DNA of 64,000 bases. Source: a virus. The DNA is taken from positions 1 to 64,000 of the IMG/VR virus record IMGVR_UViG_3300017992_000452; one strand, 5' to 3'. The notes beneath the pieces are model-generated. The model was given only the letters and a program-made list of their open reading frames with translations, was not told the origin of the DNA and ran no database searches. The position numbers and the translations under genes were made by a program. Below, one piece after another: positions 39,286-47,493 of this stretch (positions are counted from its first letter, which is position 1; each line of letters begins with the position of its first letter).

Positions 39286-40758
39286 ATGGCAAAAAATGCG
39301 AGCATATATAATTTGTTGATCTCCTGTCCGTCAGATGTTCAAGGAGAGATAAAAGTTATCAATGAAGTTGTTGATGAATTTAATCGAACCAAAGGCGATC
39401 TTTACAATGTTTTTATTATGACAAGACATTGGTCTAAAGATTCTTACCCCCAAACCGGAGGAAAGCCACAGGAATTATTGAATAAGCAATTTGTACTTGA
39501 TTGCGATGCTGTAGTAGGTGTTTTTTGGACTAGGTTTGGGACTCCGACGGATGAGTACGATTCAGGAACTGAGGAAGAAATAGAAGAACTGATAAAAAGT
39601 AATAAGCAGGTTTTTCTTTATTTTAGCCAACGTAAAGTGGACATATCAGAGGTAGAATATGATCAATATCAAAAGGTTGAAAAGTTTAAAGAAAGGTTTA
39701 AGGAGCGTGGTTTATACGATACATTTAAAAATAAAAGTGATTTTAGAAATAAACTATCAGCAGCTTTAGATAAATATTTTAAGGCTGTTTTTGTAACTGG
39801 TAGTCAAACGAAAATTACACGCCAAAGTTCTCTTTCGATCAAATGCCAGGAAAGTGAGGTTAGTAACGAAAAACTCGTTTTTTATAATATGAATTATCAA
39901 GAATTTTTATTAGAAACGAAAGAACAACTCATTAGCGCGTTCAAAGAGATAGAGGAATACCCGCATATAGAACTGAATGATCAGGGGACTGTTGATATCC
40001 CAATCATCTTAGGCGAGAGAATAAGTTTCAGTAAAAATGAAAAAGATCTAGTAGTTAATTTCGCGCAAGAAAATAACTTAGAATATGATCAATCCAACTT
40101 CTTCAACCTAGGAAATTTATATAGAATGAGACATGTTATGGGAGGTTGGACTATTAAGGGCAGCCAACAAGAAAAGAATAAATATAACAACATCCAAAAT
40201 CTAATTTCAGGTATAGAAAGATTCAATCAGTGGATCAAATATTTCCGTCAATTGGAAAGTAAACATTTCTTAACTATATTTCTTTCAAATAATGGAACGC
40301 AACCCGATGAAGATATTGATGTGAAATTATTCATTAAGAAAGGGCATTTCTGCAAAAAAGAAGATATCCCCGTACCAGGAGACGATATCCTACCAATGTA
40401 TGAAGATATAATTAACACGCTTTACAAACCTAAAAAATCAATACACATAAAAGAATATAGTGATTATCCAGAAAGCGCACCTAAGTTTGATTATTCAATG
40501 TTCAATATGAGCTATGAGGACGAGGTGGAGGAAAACAAAGAAAATTATTTCGAGACGCTTAACAACCTTTTTATCTATGATCATGATACAGAAAATGGAT
40601 ATGATGTGGTTTGTTATAGGCATTCCTATATCAAACAAAACACAAACGTGCATTTTCCTCACAATTTAGTGTTCAATTCTAGGCCAGATTCAATTGCATA
40701 TGAAATCACATCCAAAAATTCAGCTGAAATAATCAAAGGGGAGTTAATCTTAGAATAG
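39286..40758 (+). CDS. DUF4062-type accessory protein, possible anti-phage factor
   Basis: A 490-aa protein. The N terminus YNLLISCPSDVQGE, RHWSKDSYPQTGGKPQ, VVGVFWTRFGTPTDEYDSGT and VFLYFSQRKVD matches the DUF4062 pattern (TIR-like fold found in STAND/NACHT-type proteins and defence genes). The C-terminal 350 aa are unrecognised. Strongly AT-rich with different codon use from the phage core, so recently acquired. ATG 39286 has AAAGGGGTG upstream. Function in superinfection defence is inferred. Confidence 0.65.
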   Translation: MAKNASIYNLLISCPSDVQGEIKVINEVVDEFNRTKGDLYNVFIMTRHWSKDSYPQTGGKPQELLNKQFVLDCDAVVGVFWTRFGTPTDEYDSGTEEEIEELIKSNKQVFLYFSQRKVDISEVEYDQYQKVEKFKERFKERGLYDTFKNKSDFRNKLSAALDKYFKAVFVTGSQTKITRQSSLSIKCQESEVSNEKLVFYNMNYQEFLLETKEQLISAFKEIEEYPHIELNDQGTVDIPIILGERISFSKNEKDLVVNFAQENNLEYDQSNFFNLGNLYRMRHVMGGWTIKGSQQEKNKYNNIQNLISGIERFNQWIKYFRQLESKHFLTIFLSNNGTQPDEDIDVKLFIKKGHFCKKEDIPVPGDDILPMYEDIINTLYKPKKSIHIKEYSDYPESAPKFDYSMFNMSYEDEVEENKENYFETLNNLFIYDHDTENGYDVVCYRHSYIKQNTNVHFPHNLVFNSRPDSIAYEITSKNSAEIIKGELILE

Positions 40759-40767
40759 TATATCAAC

Positions 40768-40799
40768 TTTTACGTGCGTAGTTGTCTATACGTTATGAG
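40768..40799 (+). repeat. Copy 2 of 32-bp direct repeat
   Basis: TTTTACGTGCGTAGT, then TGTCTATACGTTATGAG; 28/32 identical to 34406-34437. It begins 9 nt after the DUF4062 gene. Confidence 0.6.
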
Positions 40800-40857
40800 A
40801 AGGACGCTACAACTACGGAGCAACAACGGGCATTAGCCGCACACTTGGCGTCCTTTT
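40800..40857 (+). terminator. Terminator-like long-loop hairpin
   Basis: Perfect AAGGACGC/GCGTCCTT stem with a 40-nt loop and TTTT at its end. Follows the 32-bp repeat, as a hairpin does at copy 1. Confidence 0.5.
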
Positions 40858-40895
40858 AGTACATATCGCGGCGATATATAAACGGAGGTGAGTAC

Positions 40896-41048
40896 ATGGC
40901 GAAATTGACCGAAGAGGAGAAAACGCACCTACGGAAAGTATTCGAAAAGCTAATCGAACAGGATTGCGTATATTTCTCCGTTGATACAAACGTAAGAGAA
41001 TTTGGAGAACGGGATACAACGCTGACTCTTCGATCTGAAGAAGAATAA
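40896..41048 (+). CDS. Small acidic protein, unknown
   Basis: A 50-aa ORF with GGAGGTGAGTAC before ATG (AKLTEEEKTHLRKVFEKLIE, then VYFSVDTNVREFGERD). Helix followed by strand. No family recognised. Confidence 0.6.
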   Translation: MAKLTEEEKTHLRKVFEKLIEQDCVYFSVDTNVREFGERDTTLTLRSEEE

Positions 41049-41067
41049 CGATTTTCACGCTCAAATC

Positions 41068-41140
41068 ACACGAAATTAGACGCCTTAGCCTTAGCCGAGG
41101 GTATTCGGTAGGGTGACGGTTAACAGCGCTAATTTCGTGT
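41068..41140 (+). ncRNA. Candidate structured RNA with 12-bp closing stem
   Basis: ACACGAAATTAG pairs perfectly with CTAATTTCGTGT (41068-41079 with 41129-41140), extended by CGC/GCG after a bulge. Inside, CCTTA-G-CCGA / TCGG-TAGGG forms a second hairpin with loop GGGTAT. The closed, branched 73-nt fold suggests an RNA, but a DNA recognition site is possible. Confidence 0.4.
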
Positions 41141-41482
41141 ATATTTTCCGGGTAGCGAGACAACTCGCAAAATAAGCGGAATGGTGTTTGAGCGCCTGAT
41201 CAACGCTCCCATATCTGCGCGGAAGGGTTATTTTCGGTCTTACCTTCCGATCCTATTTGCGCATGTACCATGATGTACAAGGCGTTCCTGAAGGCGATAT
41301 TTCGTCTTTTGCTTAGGTTTTTATCCGATAGCGACATCGGATTCTCCGCCGGTGGTGACGTTAAATACGTACCGGAAAGCGAGCTATACTGTCGCGTTTC
41401 AATAAAGACTTGCGTTCGACATTCGAAAGGGTTTATAACCCGACGGTCGACTTAGCCTACGTGAGTCCAACGCAATCAGAAC

Positions 41483-41513
41483 GAGGGCGATCCGAATAAG
41501 GGTCGCTCTTTTT
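41483..41513 (+). terminator. Terminator before packaging genes
   Basis: Stem GAG(GG)CGATCC/GGGTCGCTC with a 6-nt loop and TTTTT. Same GG-bulged GAG stem as at 34435. Confidence 0.7.
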
Positions 41514-41612
41514 GTGCTTGCGTTGCCTACGGGCCTTTCCGGAATGTGCTTCCGAGCCTTCCGGTGCGCAGGCGATAAAGAAACGAAAAGGAGACGATGT
41601 GAGTGGCGGTAG

Positions 41613-41795
41613 GTGAACGAGCTTTTGAATAGAGAACGTAAGCAGCGTTATAGATACCTACGAGAGCAACGAAAGGAACGCGACTATGAGCTTGGATTTA
41701 TACAACTGGCTGGCCGTCCGTTCTGTAAGCCTAGATTAATACGGCTGGGTCCAGCGTTAACCTTAACGCGATTCATGGCGGGTGCTAAGCGATGA
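41613..41795 (+). CDS. Small very basic protein
   Basis: A 60-aa Arg/Lys-rich ORF (LLNRERKQRYRYLREQRKER). GTG start without a clear SD, but its end overlaps the HNH gene through ATGA. Possibly a DNA-binding packaging accessory. Confidence 0.45.
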   Translation: MNELLNRERKQRYRYLREQRKERDYELGFIQLAGRPFCKPRLIRLGPALTLTRFMAGAKR

Positions 41796-42130
41796 GTAAC
41801 TACTATGACAAACACAAGCGCGATCCCGAAGCGCGAGCGTTCTATAAGTCTACAGCCTGGGCTAAGTGCCGGTCCTTAGTACTCAAGCGCGACCATCACC
41901 TGTGCCAAGACTGCCTCGCTAATAAAACGATCACTAAAGCCGAGACTGTGCACCATATAAAGGAGCTGCGAGAATATCCTGAATTAGCTTTAGATGCATC
42001 AAATTTGATCAGTCTCTGCAATTCCTGCCACAATAAACGCCATCCAGAGAAGGGGCAGAAAAGCGCCAAAACAGAGAAGAAACAGAGAAAAATTAGAGTC
42101 ATAAAGACAGAGGCTAACCCCGAACTATAG
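41792..42130 (+). CDS. HNH endonuclease, packaging-associated
   Basis: A 112-aa protein. WAKCRSLVLKRDHHLCQDCL, then VHHIKELREYPELALDASNL, then LCNSCHNKRHPEK gives the HNH motif with two zinc-binding Cys pairs. Genes of this type next to terminase are required for cos cleavage in HK97-like phages. Basic C terminus. Confidence 0.9.
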   Translation: MSNYYDKHKRDPEARAFYKSTAWAKCRSLVLKRDHHLCQDCLANKTITKAETVHHIKELREYPELALDASNLISLCNSCHNKRHPEKGQKSAKTEKKQRKIRVIKTEANPEL

Positions 42131-42235
42131 CCCCCTACCCTCAGGACTAAAAAACAAAAACACAAGGGACCGGCGGGCCCCCTTCGCTTGTTGCGCGACC
42201 AGAAATTTTACATTAAAGGGGGGTCTCCCCGAATG
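42131..42235. other. Probable cos region
   Basis: A non-coding gap between HNH and small terminase genes with C- and G-runs: CCCCCTACCC at 42131, GGCGGGCCCCC near 42172, and GGGGGGTCTCCCC at 42218-42230. Position and G/C runs fit 3'-extended cos sites of HK97-type Gram-positive phages. Exact ends cannot be read from sequence alone. Confidence 0.5.
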
Positions 42236-42249
42236 AAAGGAGTGTTTTA

Positions 42250-42573
42250 ATGGCGGTACCGACAGCGAAAAAAATCCGGGAATACCTCGGAGACAGGTAT
42301 AAAGAATCGGATGAAGAACTGATCGAACTCTACGTTGACACTCATAAGTTTTACCGCCGACTAAAAAAGGAAGTAGCCGAAAACCCTTTAATGATGCGGC
42401 ATACGAACAAAGCAGGCGCGGAGAACCTTGTCAAAAATCCGTTAGCAATTGAGCTTACGAAGACGGTGACGACGTTAAACAATCTTCTGAAATCGCTCGA
42501 TCTTACGCCGGCTCAAAGAAAAGAATTAAACGCGGGCGGTGAAGAAAATGACGACGGTTTCGATCAGCTCTAA
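42250..42573 (+). CDS. terS: Small terminase subunit (P27 family)
   Basis: A 107-aa protein. NPLAIELTKTVTTLNNLLKS, then LDLTPAQRKEL is the P27-family C-terminal signature. It recognises phage DNA for packaging with the large subunit. AAAGGAGTGTTTTA before ATG; overlaps terL by 26 nt. Confidence 0.88.
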   Translation: MAVPTAKKIREYLGDRYKESDEELIELYVDTHKFYRRLKKEVAENPLMMRHTNKAGAENLVKNPLAIELTKTVTTLNNLLKSLDLTPAQRKELNAGGEENDDGFDQL

Positions 42574-44329
42574 CCCGACAGACATCGAAAAATGGTATAA
42601 AAACTGGCTAAAAACGCAAAAAATAGCCGGATTTATACGCGAAAAACCGGCGGAAAAGTTGCTTACAACATGGTATGCGGAAAAAGTAGTCTCCGGGGAG
42701 ATAATCGCAAGTAAGAAAAATATTCTCGCTTGCAAACGACATCTTCGCGATTTAAAACGCGCAGGAACAGACGAATTTCCATACGTTTTTAACGAAGAAA
42801 AAGGGCATCGCCCGATACAGTTTATCGAGAAGTTTTGTAAACCGTCTCAAGGACAGTACGACAGTTTGACGCTTCAACCGTGGCAACATTTTGTGATCGG
42901 ATCACTGTACGGTTGGGTTCATCGCGATACCGGCCTTCGGAGATTCCGTGAAGGCCTTGTTTTTGTTGCGCGGAAGAACGGAAAAACAACGAAAATCAGC
43001 GGTTTAGCCAATTTTGCGATAACAAAGGACGACGAACCGGGCGCTCGGGCCTACGTTTTAGCAAACTCGAAGCAACAAGCGGGTGTTTTATTCGAGGAAA
43101 GTCGTGCAATGGTTCAGAAGTCACCGGTACTTCGGAAGCGTCTGCGCGAGAATCAAAAAGGCATCTATCATGACGCGTCTATGAGTCAGATCGAGGCGCG
43201 GGCGTCTGATAGCGAAAAGTTAGACGGTTTGAATACGCATCTCGGCATATTCGATGAGATACACGAATTCAAAGATTCAAAATTGATCAGCGTAATCAAG
43301 AACTCAAGGGCAGCTCGACGGCAGCCATTAATCATCTACATCACGACGGCCGGCTATCAACTCGACGGGCCTCTCGTCGAATATTACGAAATTGCTTCCG
43401 ATGTTTTGGACGGATCTAACGTTCAGGAGCGGAATTTTTACTTTATGGCCGAATTAGACGACATTTCTGAGGTGGAAAACCCGGAAATGTGGATCAAAGC
43501 GAACCCTAACATTGGAGTAACGATGGATATTCCGTCAATGATTCAGGACTTCAATGCGGACCGCCACGTCCCTCGTGAATACAACGACTGGCTGGTCAAA
43601 CGGTTTAATATCTTCGTGGATAACGGAGAGGAAAGCTTCATAGACTTCGAAGTCATCAAGCGCAATAACGGACATGTCGATCCGGAATCGTTGCGTGGTA
43701 TGAGATGCATTGGCGGCTTCGACTTATCACAAACGGAAGACTTTACAAGCGCGTGTCTGGAGTTTTTGCTGCCGGATAATCGCGTTTTTGTTATGTCTCA
43801 TTCGTGGGTACCGGCGGCAAAAGTACAAAAAGATAACGAAAAAATCGACTACCGTGGGTTTGAAGCCGACGGTTTTTTGACGATTATACCCGGAAATTAC
43901 GTTCAGTACGAGTACGTTTACGACTGGTTCGTTGAAATGTCGCGTAAATATCAGATCGATAAGATCACGTTTGACCCAGCGAATGCGATGCGATTGGTTC
44001 ACGATCTTCAAAACTACGGATTTCAAACGGAAGTTGTGCGACAAGGGTACATTACTCTGAGTGACCCGTTAAAGCATATCAAAGAATTATTGCTTGACGG
44101 AAACGTCGTTTACAACGAAAACAAGCTTTTCACATGGTATCTAAACAACGTCAAGCTCGTCGAAGATCGGAACGGTAACTGGTTGCCGACTAAACAAACG
44201 AGGTACCGGAAAATCGATGGCTTTGCGGCTTTTCTGAACGCACATACACAGGTTTATCTCGATATGACGAAGCCGGTTGAGGGCGGAAGCGTCGGATTTA
44301 TCTCAATTAGCGATCTATTAAACGGTTAG
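42548..44329 (+). CDS. terL: Large terminase subunit
   Basis: A 593-aa packaging motor. The ATPase has Walker A-like VARKNGKTTKI (about 140) and Walker B LGIFDEIHEF (about 235). The nuclease domain has GGFDLSQTEDFT (about 395) and KITFDPANA (about 475). It pumps DNA and cuts at cos. ATG 42548 is preferred to GTG 42539. Confidence 0.95.
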   Translation: MTTVSISSNPTDIEKWYKNWLKTQKIAGFIREKPAEKLLTTWYAEKVVSGEIIASKKNILACKRHLRDLKRAGTDEFPYVFNEEKGHRPIQFIEKFCKPSQGQYDSLTLQPWQHFVIGSLYGWVHRDTGLRRFREGLVFVARKNGKTTKISGLANFAITKDDEPGARAYVLANSKQQAGVLFEESRAMVQKSPVLRKRLRENQKGIYHDASMSQIEARASDSEKLDGLNTHLGIFDEIHEFKDSKLISVIKNSRAARRQPLIIYITTAGYQLDGPLVEYYEIASDVLDGSNVQERNFYFMAELDDISEVENPEMWIKANPNIGVTMDIPSMIQDFNADRHVPREYNDWLVKRFNIFVDNGEESFIDFEVIKRNNGHVDPESLRGMRCIGGFDLSQTEDFTSACLEFLLPDNRVFVMSHSWVPAAKVQKDNEKIDYRGFEADGFLTIIPGNYVQYEYVYDWFVEMSRKYQIDKITFDPANAMRLVHDLQNYGFQTEVVRQGYITLSDPLKHIKELLLDGNVVYNENKLFTWYLNNVKLVEDRNGNWLPTKQTRYRKIDGFAAFLNAHTQVYLDMTKPVEGGSVGFISISDLLNG

Positions 44330-44340
44330 GAGGTGAGAAA

Positions 44341-45639
44341 TTGGGCTTTTGGAGCAATGTTCGGAACTTTTTTCGCAAGCCATCCGATGTCAAGGCAGAA
44401 ACGAGAAGGGATCTAACACACTGGTATATTCCTCGAGCTACTATTCTAGGAAATTACGGAGAACATGCGCTGGCTGACAACGAAACAGTTTTCTCGGCTG
44501 TGTCGCGATTATCAAACACGATGTCAAGCCTACCAATCAAGGCGTATAAAAATTATCAACCGATTGAGTCTCAGGCTTCCGAGCTTCTGACATACGCGCC
44601 GAATCATAACATGACATCCGGGCAATTTATCGGCCTTTTGGAGACGCATCGGGCCGTATATGGCAATGCTTACGCAATAAAACGGTACGGAATGCGTTAT
44701 GAAGTCGTTGGATTAGAGGTTTTGGATCCTTCGAGAGTGCAGCCGGTGATTGAAGAGACTACTCGGGATCTTTGGTACGAGATTTTAGGAGACAACGGAA
44801 ATTATTTCGTTCACAACATGGACATGATTCACGTTAAAAATACGTCGGTAGACGGTCTAAAAGGAATCTCACCGCTAAAGGTTCTGCGGAACGCCCTCGA
44901 CTTTGATCGAGATGTCCGGCTTTTCAGTCTAGAACAAATGGATGGAGCAAAGATATCATTCATTTTGGAATTAGCGAATCAACTCGACGATACACGCAAA
45001 GAAAAGATGTTAGAGAACTTTAAAAGTTTCTATAAAGACAACGGCGGCCTCTTAATTCAGGAACCAGGGGTAAAAATCCGTGAATTAAAGAAGGAATTCA
45101 TCGATACAAAGGCGTTTGAGGTCGAAAAAGTGACACGTTCAAGAGTCGCGCAGGCCTTTAATATTCCGTTGTACATGCTTGGCGAGACACAGGGCAGCGT
45201 CTCCAATATGGAGCAACTTTATATCGATTATGTACAAGGAACGCTAATGCCTATCGCAACTCAGTACGAAAAAGAATTCAACCGGAAGCTGCTGACTGAA
45301 AAGGAGCGCAAGTCCGGTTATTATTTTAAGTTTAGTATGAACGCGTTATTGCGCGGAGACATGCAGACCCGCGGTAATTTCTATCAACAAGGCATCCGGA
45401 GCGGCTGGTTTAAGCCGAATGAGGTGCGTGCATGGGAGGATTTGCCGCCAGAAGAGGGCGGAGACACGCTTTATTTAAGCAAAGATTTATTCCCAATCGA
45501 CCAGGTTGCGCAACAGAAAATCACATCGGCTGATGCCCCGACGCCTCCATCGTTAGAAATTAACGAAGATGATAACGAGGACTCGAAAGGAGGTGAGGAC
45601 GATAAAGAAGTTCTGGGAAATCAAAGCGGCGAAGAATGA
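44341..45639 (+). CDS. HK97-type portal protein
   Basis: A 432-aa portal, the dodecameric DNA gate. Landmarks: MSSLPIKAYKN, MIHVKNTSVDGLKGISPLKV, ARVAQAFNIPLYMLGE-like segment (SRVAQAFNIPLYMLGETQGS) and RSGWFKPNEVRAWEDLPP. Acidic C-terminal tail. TTG start with AGGAGGTGAG upstream. The following protease gene overlaps its end. Confidence 0.94.
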   Translation: MGFWSNVRNFFRKPSDVKAETRRDLTHWYIPRATILGNYGEHALADNETVFSAVSRLSNTMSSLPIKAYKNYQPIESQASELLTYAPNHNMTSGQFIGLLETHRAVYGNAYAIKRYGMRYEVVGLEVLDPSRVQPVIEETTRDLWYEILGDNGNYFVHNMDMIHVKNTSVDGLKGISPLKVLRNALDFDRDVRLFSLEQMDGAKISFILELANQLDDTRKEKMLENFKSFYKDNGGLLIQEPGVKIRELKKEFIDTKAFEVEKVTRSRVAQAFNIPLYMLGETQGSVSNMEQLYIDYVQGTLMPIATQYEKEFNRKLLTEKERKSGYYFKFSMNALLRGDMQTRGNFYQQGIRSGWFKPNEVRAWEDLPPEEGGDTLYLSKDLFPIDQVAQQKITSADAPTPPSLEINEDDNEDSKGGEDDKEVLGNQSGEE

Positions 45640-46339
45640 CGCTAAAACAGGCGAGATTTACATTTACAGTGAAATCAGTTCGGCCCAGTTCTGGGGGGAC
45701 GAAGTGACTGCGCAAACTTTCAAGGAGGATTTAGACGGACTTGGCGAAGTATCTGCGCTAAATATCTATATTAATTCGCCAGGCGGCTCTGTTTTCGAAG
45801 GGAATTCGATCTACAACATCATAAAGCGGCACAAAGCCCACGTTAACGTCTACGTCGACGGGCTGGCGGCCAGTATCGCAAGCGTCATCGCAATGTCCGG
45901 TGACGCTATTTTTATGCCCGCAAACGCGATGATGATGATTCATAATCCGTGGACTGTTGCGCAAGGCAATGCGGAAGAACTCCGCAAACAAGCCGACGAC
46001 ATGGATCGTATTCGCGAAAGTCTTATCGAGGCATATCTCGGAAAAGCAGGCGAAAAACTCAATCGTGATCGTTTGGTCGAACTTATGGACGCAGAAACGT
46101 GGCTGACGGCGCAAGAATGTCTTGAATTAGGGCTATGTGATTCTATTGAAGCTCCTAGCGCTGCGGTTGCGAAAGTAGATACGCAGTTATTTGCGAAGTA
46201 CTGGAACACTCCGGAATCGCTTCTTAATCAGACAAAAGAGGACGTAAAGCAGGCGGAAAAAGAGCGCCTGTTCCGTGAGCAGCTTATCACGGAAGCACAA
46301 ACAAATTTACTAAAACTTCAAAACGGGGGAATCATTTAA
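45569..46339 (+). CDS. ClpP-like prohead protease
   Basis: A serine protease of the ClpP fold that would process the capsid: NIYINSPGGSVFEGNSIYN, LAASIASVIAMSGD (Ser nucleophile) and MMMIHNPWT (His). The start is unclear. ATG 45569 has a weak SD, GTG 45593 lies inside a perfect SD, and that SD (AAAGGAGGTGA) is 8 nt before an in-frame ATA at 45602, which would give about 245 aa. Overlaps the portal gene. Confidence 0.92.
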   Translation: MITRTRKEVRTIKKFWEIKAAKNDAKTGEIYIYSEISSAQFWGDEVTAQTFKEDLDGLGEVSALNIYINSPGGSVFEGNSIYNIIKRHKAHVNVYVDGLAASIASVIAMSGDAIFMPANAMMMIHNPWTVAQGNAEELRKQADDMDRIRESLIEAYLGKAGEKLNRDRLVELMDAETWLTAQECLELGLCDSIEAPSAAVAKVDTQLFAKYWNTPESLLNQTKEDVKQAEKERLFREQLITEAQTNLLKLQNGGII

Positions 46340-47493
46340 TGGAACTATTTGATCTGAAGGCAAACTTAAACACTGTAGGAACACAATTAGCATCGGTTGA
46401 AAAGGAAATCATGAACAAAGCGGCTGACCCTAACGCTTCTATCGACGAAGTGCGGTCTCTAAAACAAAAAAGAGACGATCTTAAAGAGCGTATGGACATC
46501 CTACAAAATCAACACGATGCTTTAGAACAGGAACAAAAAGCTAAAATTCAAGCAAGCCTTGACAAAGCAAAAGCAGGCGCGTCTGCTGGACTTAACAGTG
46601 AAGATCCAAAGGTTAAGAAAGTTTCTGCTAAAGCCGGCTTAATCCGTGCAACAATGAGAAAAGAGGTACCGGCTCCTGAAGTACGTGCTGCGTTAGGAGA
46701 TAATAACGGAACAGGTGGGGAGAAACTCCTTCCTAAAACAGTTTCGGAAGAACTTATTCACGAACCTTTTGTAAAGAATCCGTTGCGTGATCTTTCAACG
46801 TATACGAGTGTAACAAATCTCGAAATCCCTAAAGTTGATTTTTCCCTTGACGATGATGATTTCATCCAAGACTTGCAGACTGCTAAAGAACTTGAAGTAG
46901 ACGGAGATGTGGTTACTTTCGGACGCCGCAAATTCAAAGTCATGGCAAAAATCTCTGAAACTATTTTGGCAGCTACTGATACTGATCTGGTCGCTACAGT
47001 TGAGCGCGCTTTACAATCCGGCCTAGCTGCAAAAGAGAAAAAAGTTTCTTTCGCAGTAACACCTAAACAGGGAGAAGAGGAAATGTCCTTCTACGCTGCC
47101 GGAATTAAGCAAGTAACTGCGGAAGATAAATATAAAGCGATCAAAAAAGCTATTGCGGACCTTCCAGAAGACTTCCGTGAAAACGCAAAAGTAATGATGA
47201 CATACGCAGACTATCTCGAAATCATTGAAACTTTGGCTAATGGAAGTGCAACTCTTTACGGAGCACAGCCGGAACAAATCATCGGTAAGCCAGTTGAATT
47301 CTGTGATGCAGCAGTTGATCCTATCGTCGGTGACTTCCGTTACTCCCACTTCAACTATGATCCAGCAATCACTTACGAAAGCGATAAAGACGTTAAAACT
47401 GGTGAAAATGTATTCGTTCTGACTGCGTATTTCGATCACAAAATCAAACTGAAATCTGCATTCCGTATCGCTAAAGTAGACACTACTCCCTAA
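46339..47493 (+). CDS. HK97-fold major capsid protein (short form)
   Basis: A 384-aa protein. An N-terminal coiled-coil delta domain (about 1-105, with KQKRDDLKERMDILQNQHDA) is probably removed by the prohead protease; the HK97 fold follows (GEKLLPKTVSEELIHEPFVK; FGRRKFKVMAKISETILAAT). The gene ends ACT CCC TAA, a slippery proline-stop; a +1 shift extends it (see 47492). Confidence 0.94.
   Translation: MELFDLKANLNTVGTQLASVEKEIMNKAADPNASIDEVRSLKQKRDDLKERMDILQNQHDALEQEQKAKIQASLDKAKAGASAGLNSEDPKVKKVSAKAGLIRATMRKEVPAPEVRAALGDNNGTGGEKLLPKTVSEELIHEPFVKNPLRDLSTYTSVTNLEIPKVDFSLDDDDFIQDLQTAKELEVDGDVVTFGRRKFKVMAKISETILAATDTDLVATVERALQSGLAAKEKKVSFAVTPKQGEEEMSFYAAGIKQVTAEDKYKAIKKAIADLPEDFRENAKVMMTYADYLEIIETLANGSATLYGAQPEQIIGKPVEFCDAAVDPIVGDFRYSHFNYDPAITYESDKDVKTGENVFVLTAYFDHKIKLKSAFRIAKVDTTP

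Larger units (their letters stand above)
41049..41612. other. Hairpin-rich non-coding region before packaging genes
   Basis: No convincing gene in 564 nt, but a succession of perfect inverted repeats: 41155-41168 (GCGAG/CTCGC), 41190-41208 (GAGCG/CGCTC), 41220-41249 (CGGAAGG/CCTTCCG), 41264-41279 (TGTAC/GTACA), 41323-41342 (ATCCGAT/ATCGGAT), 41349-41375 (CCGGT/ACCGG with inner ACGT pair), 41429-41441 (GGGTT/AACCC), 41539-41564 (CCGGAA/TTCCGG), besides the large stem at 41068. Could be structured RNA or a packaging/recognition region. Confidence 0.55.

Noticed and set aside
41270-41455. 61-codon ORF in the hairpin-rich stretch
   Set aside because: No ribosome site, and it is built across several inverted repeats; composition not protein-like.
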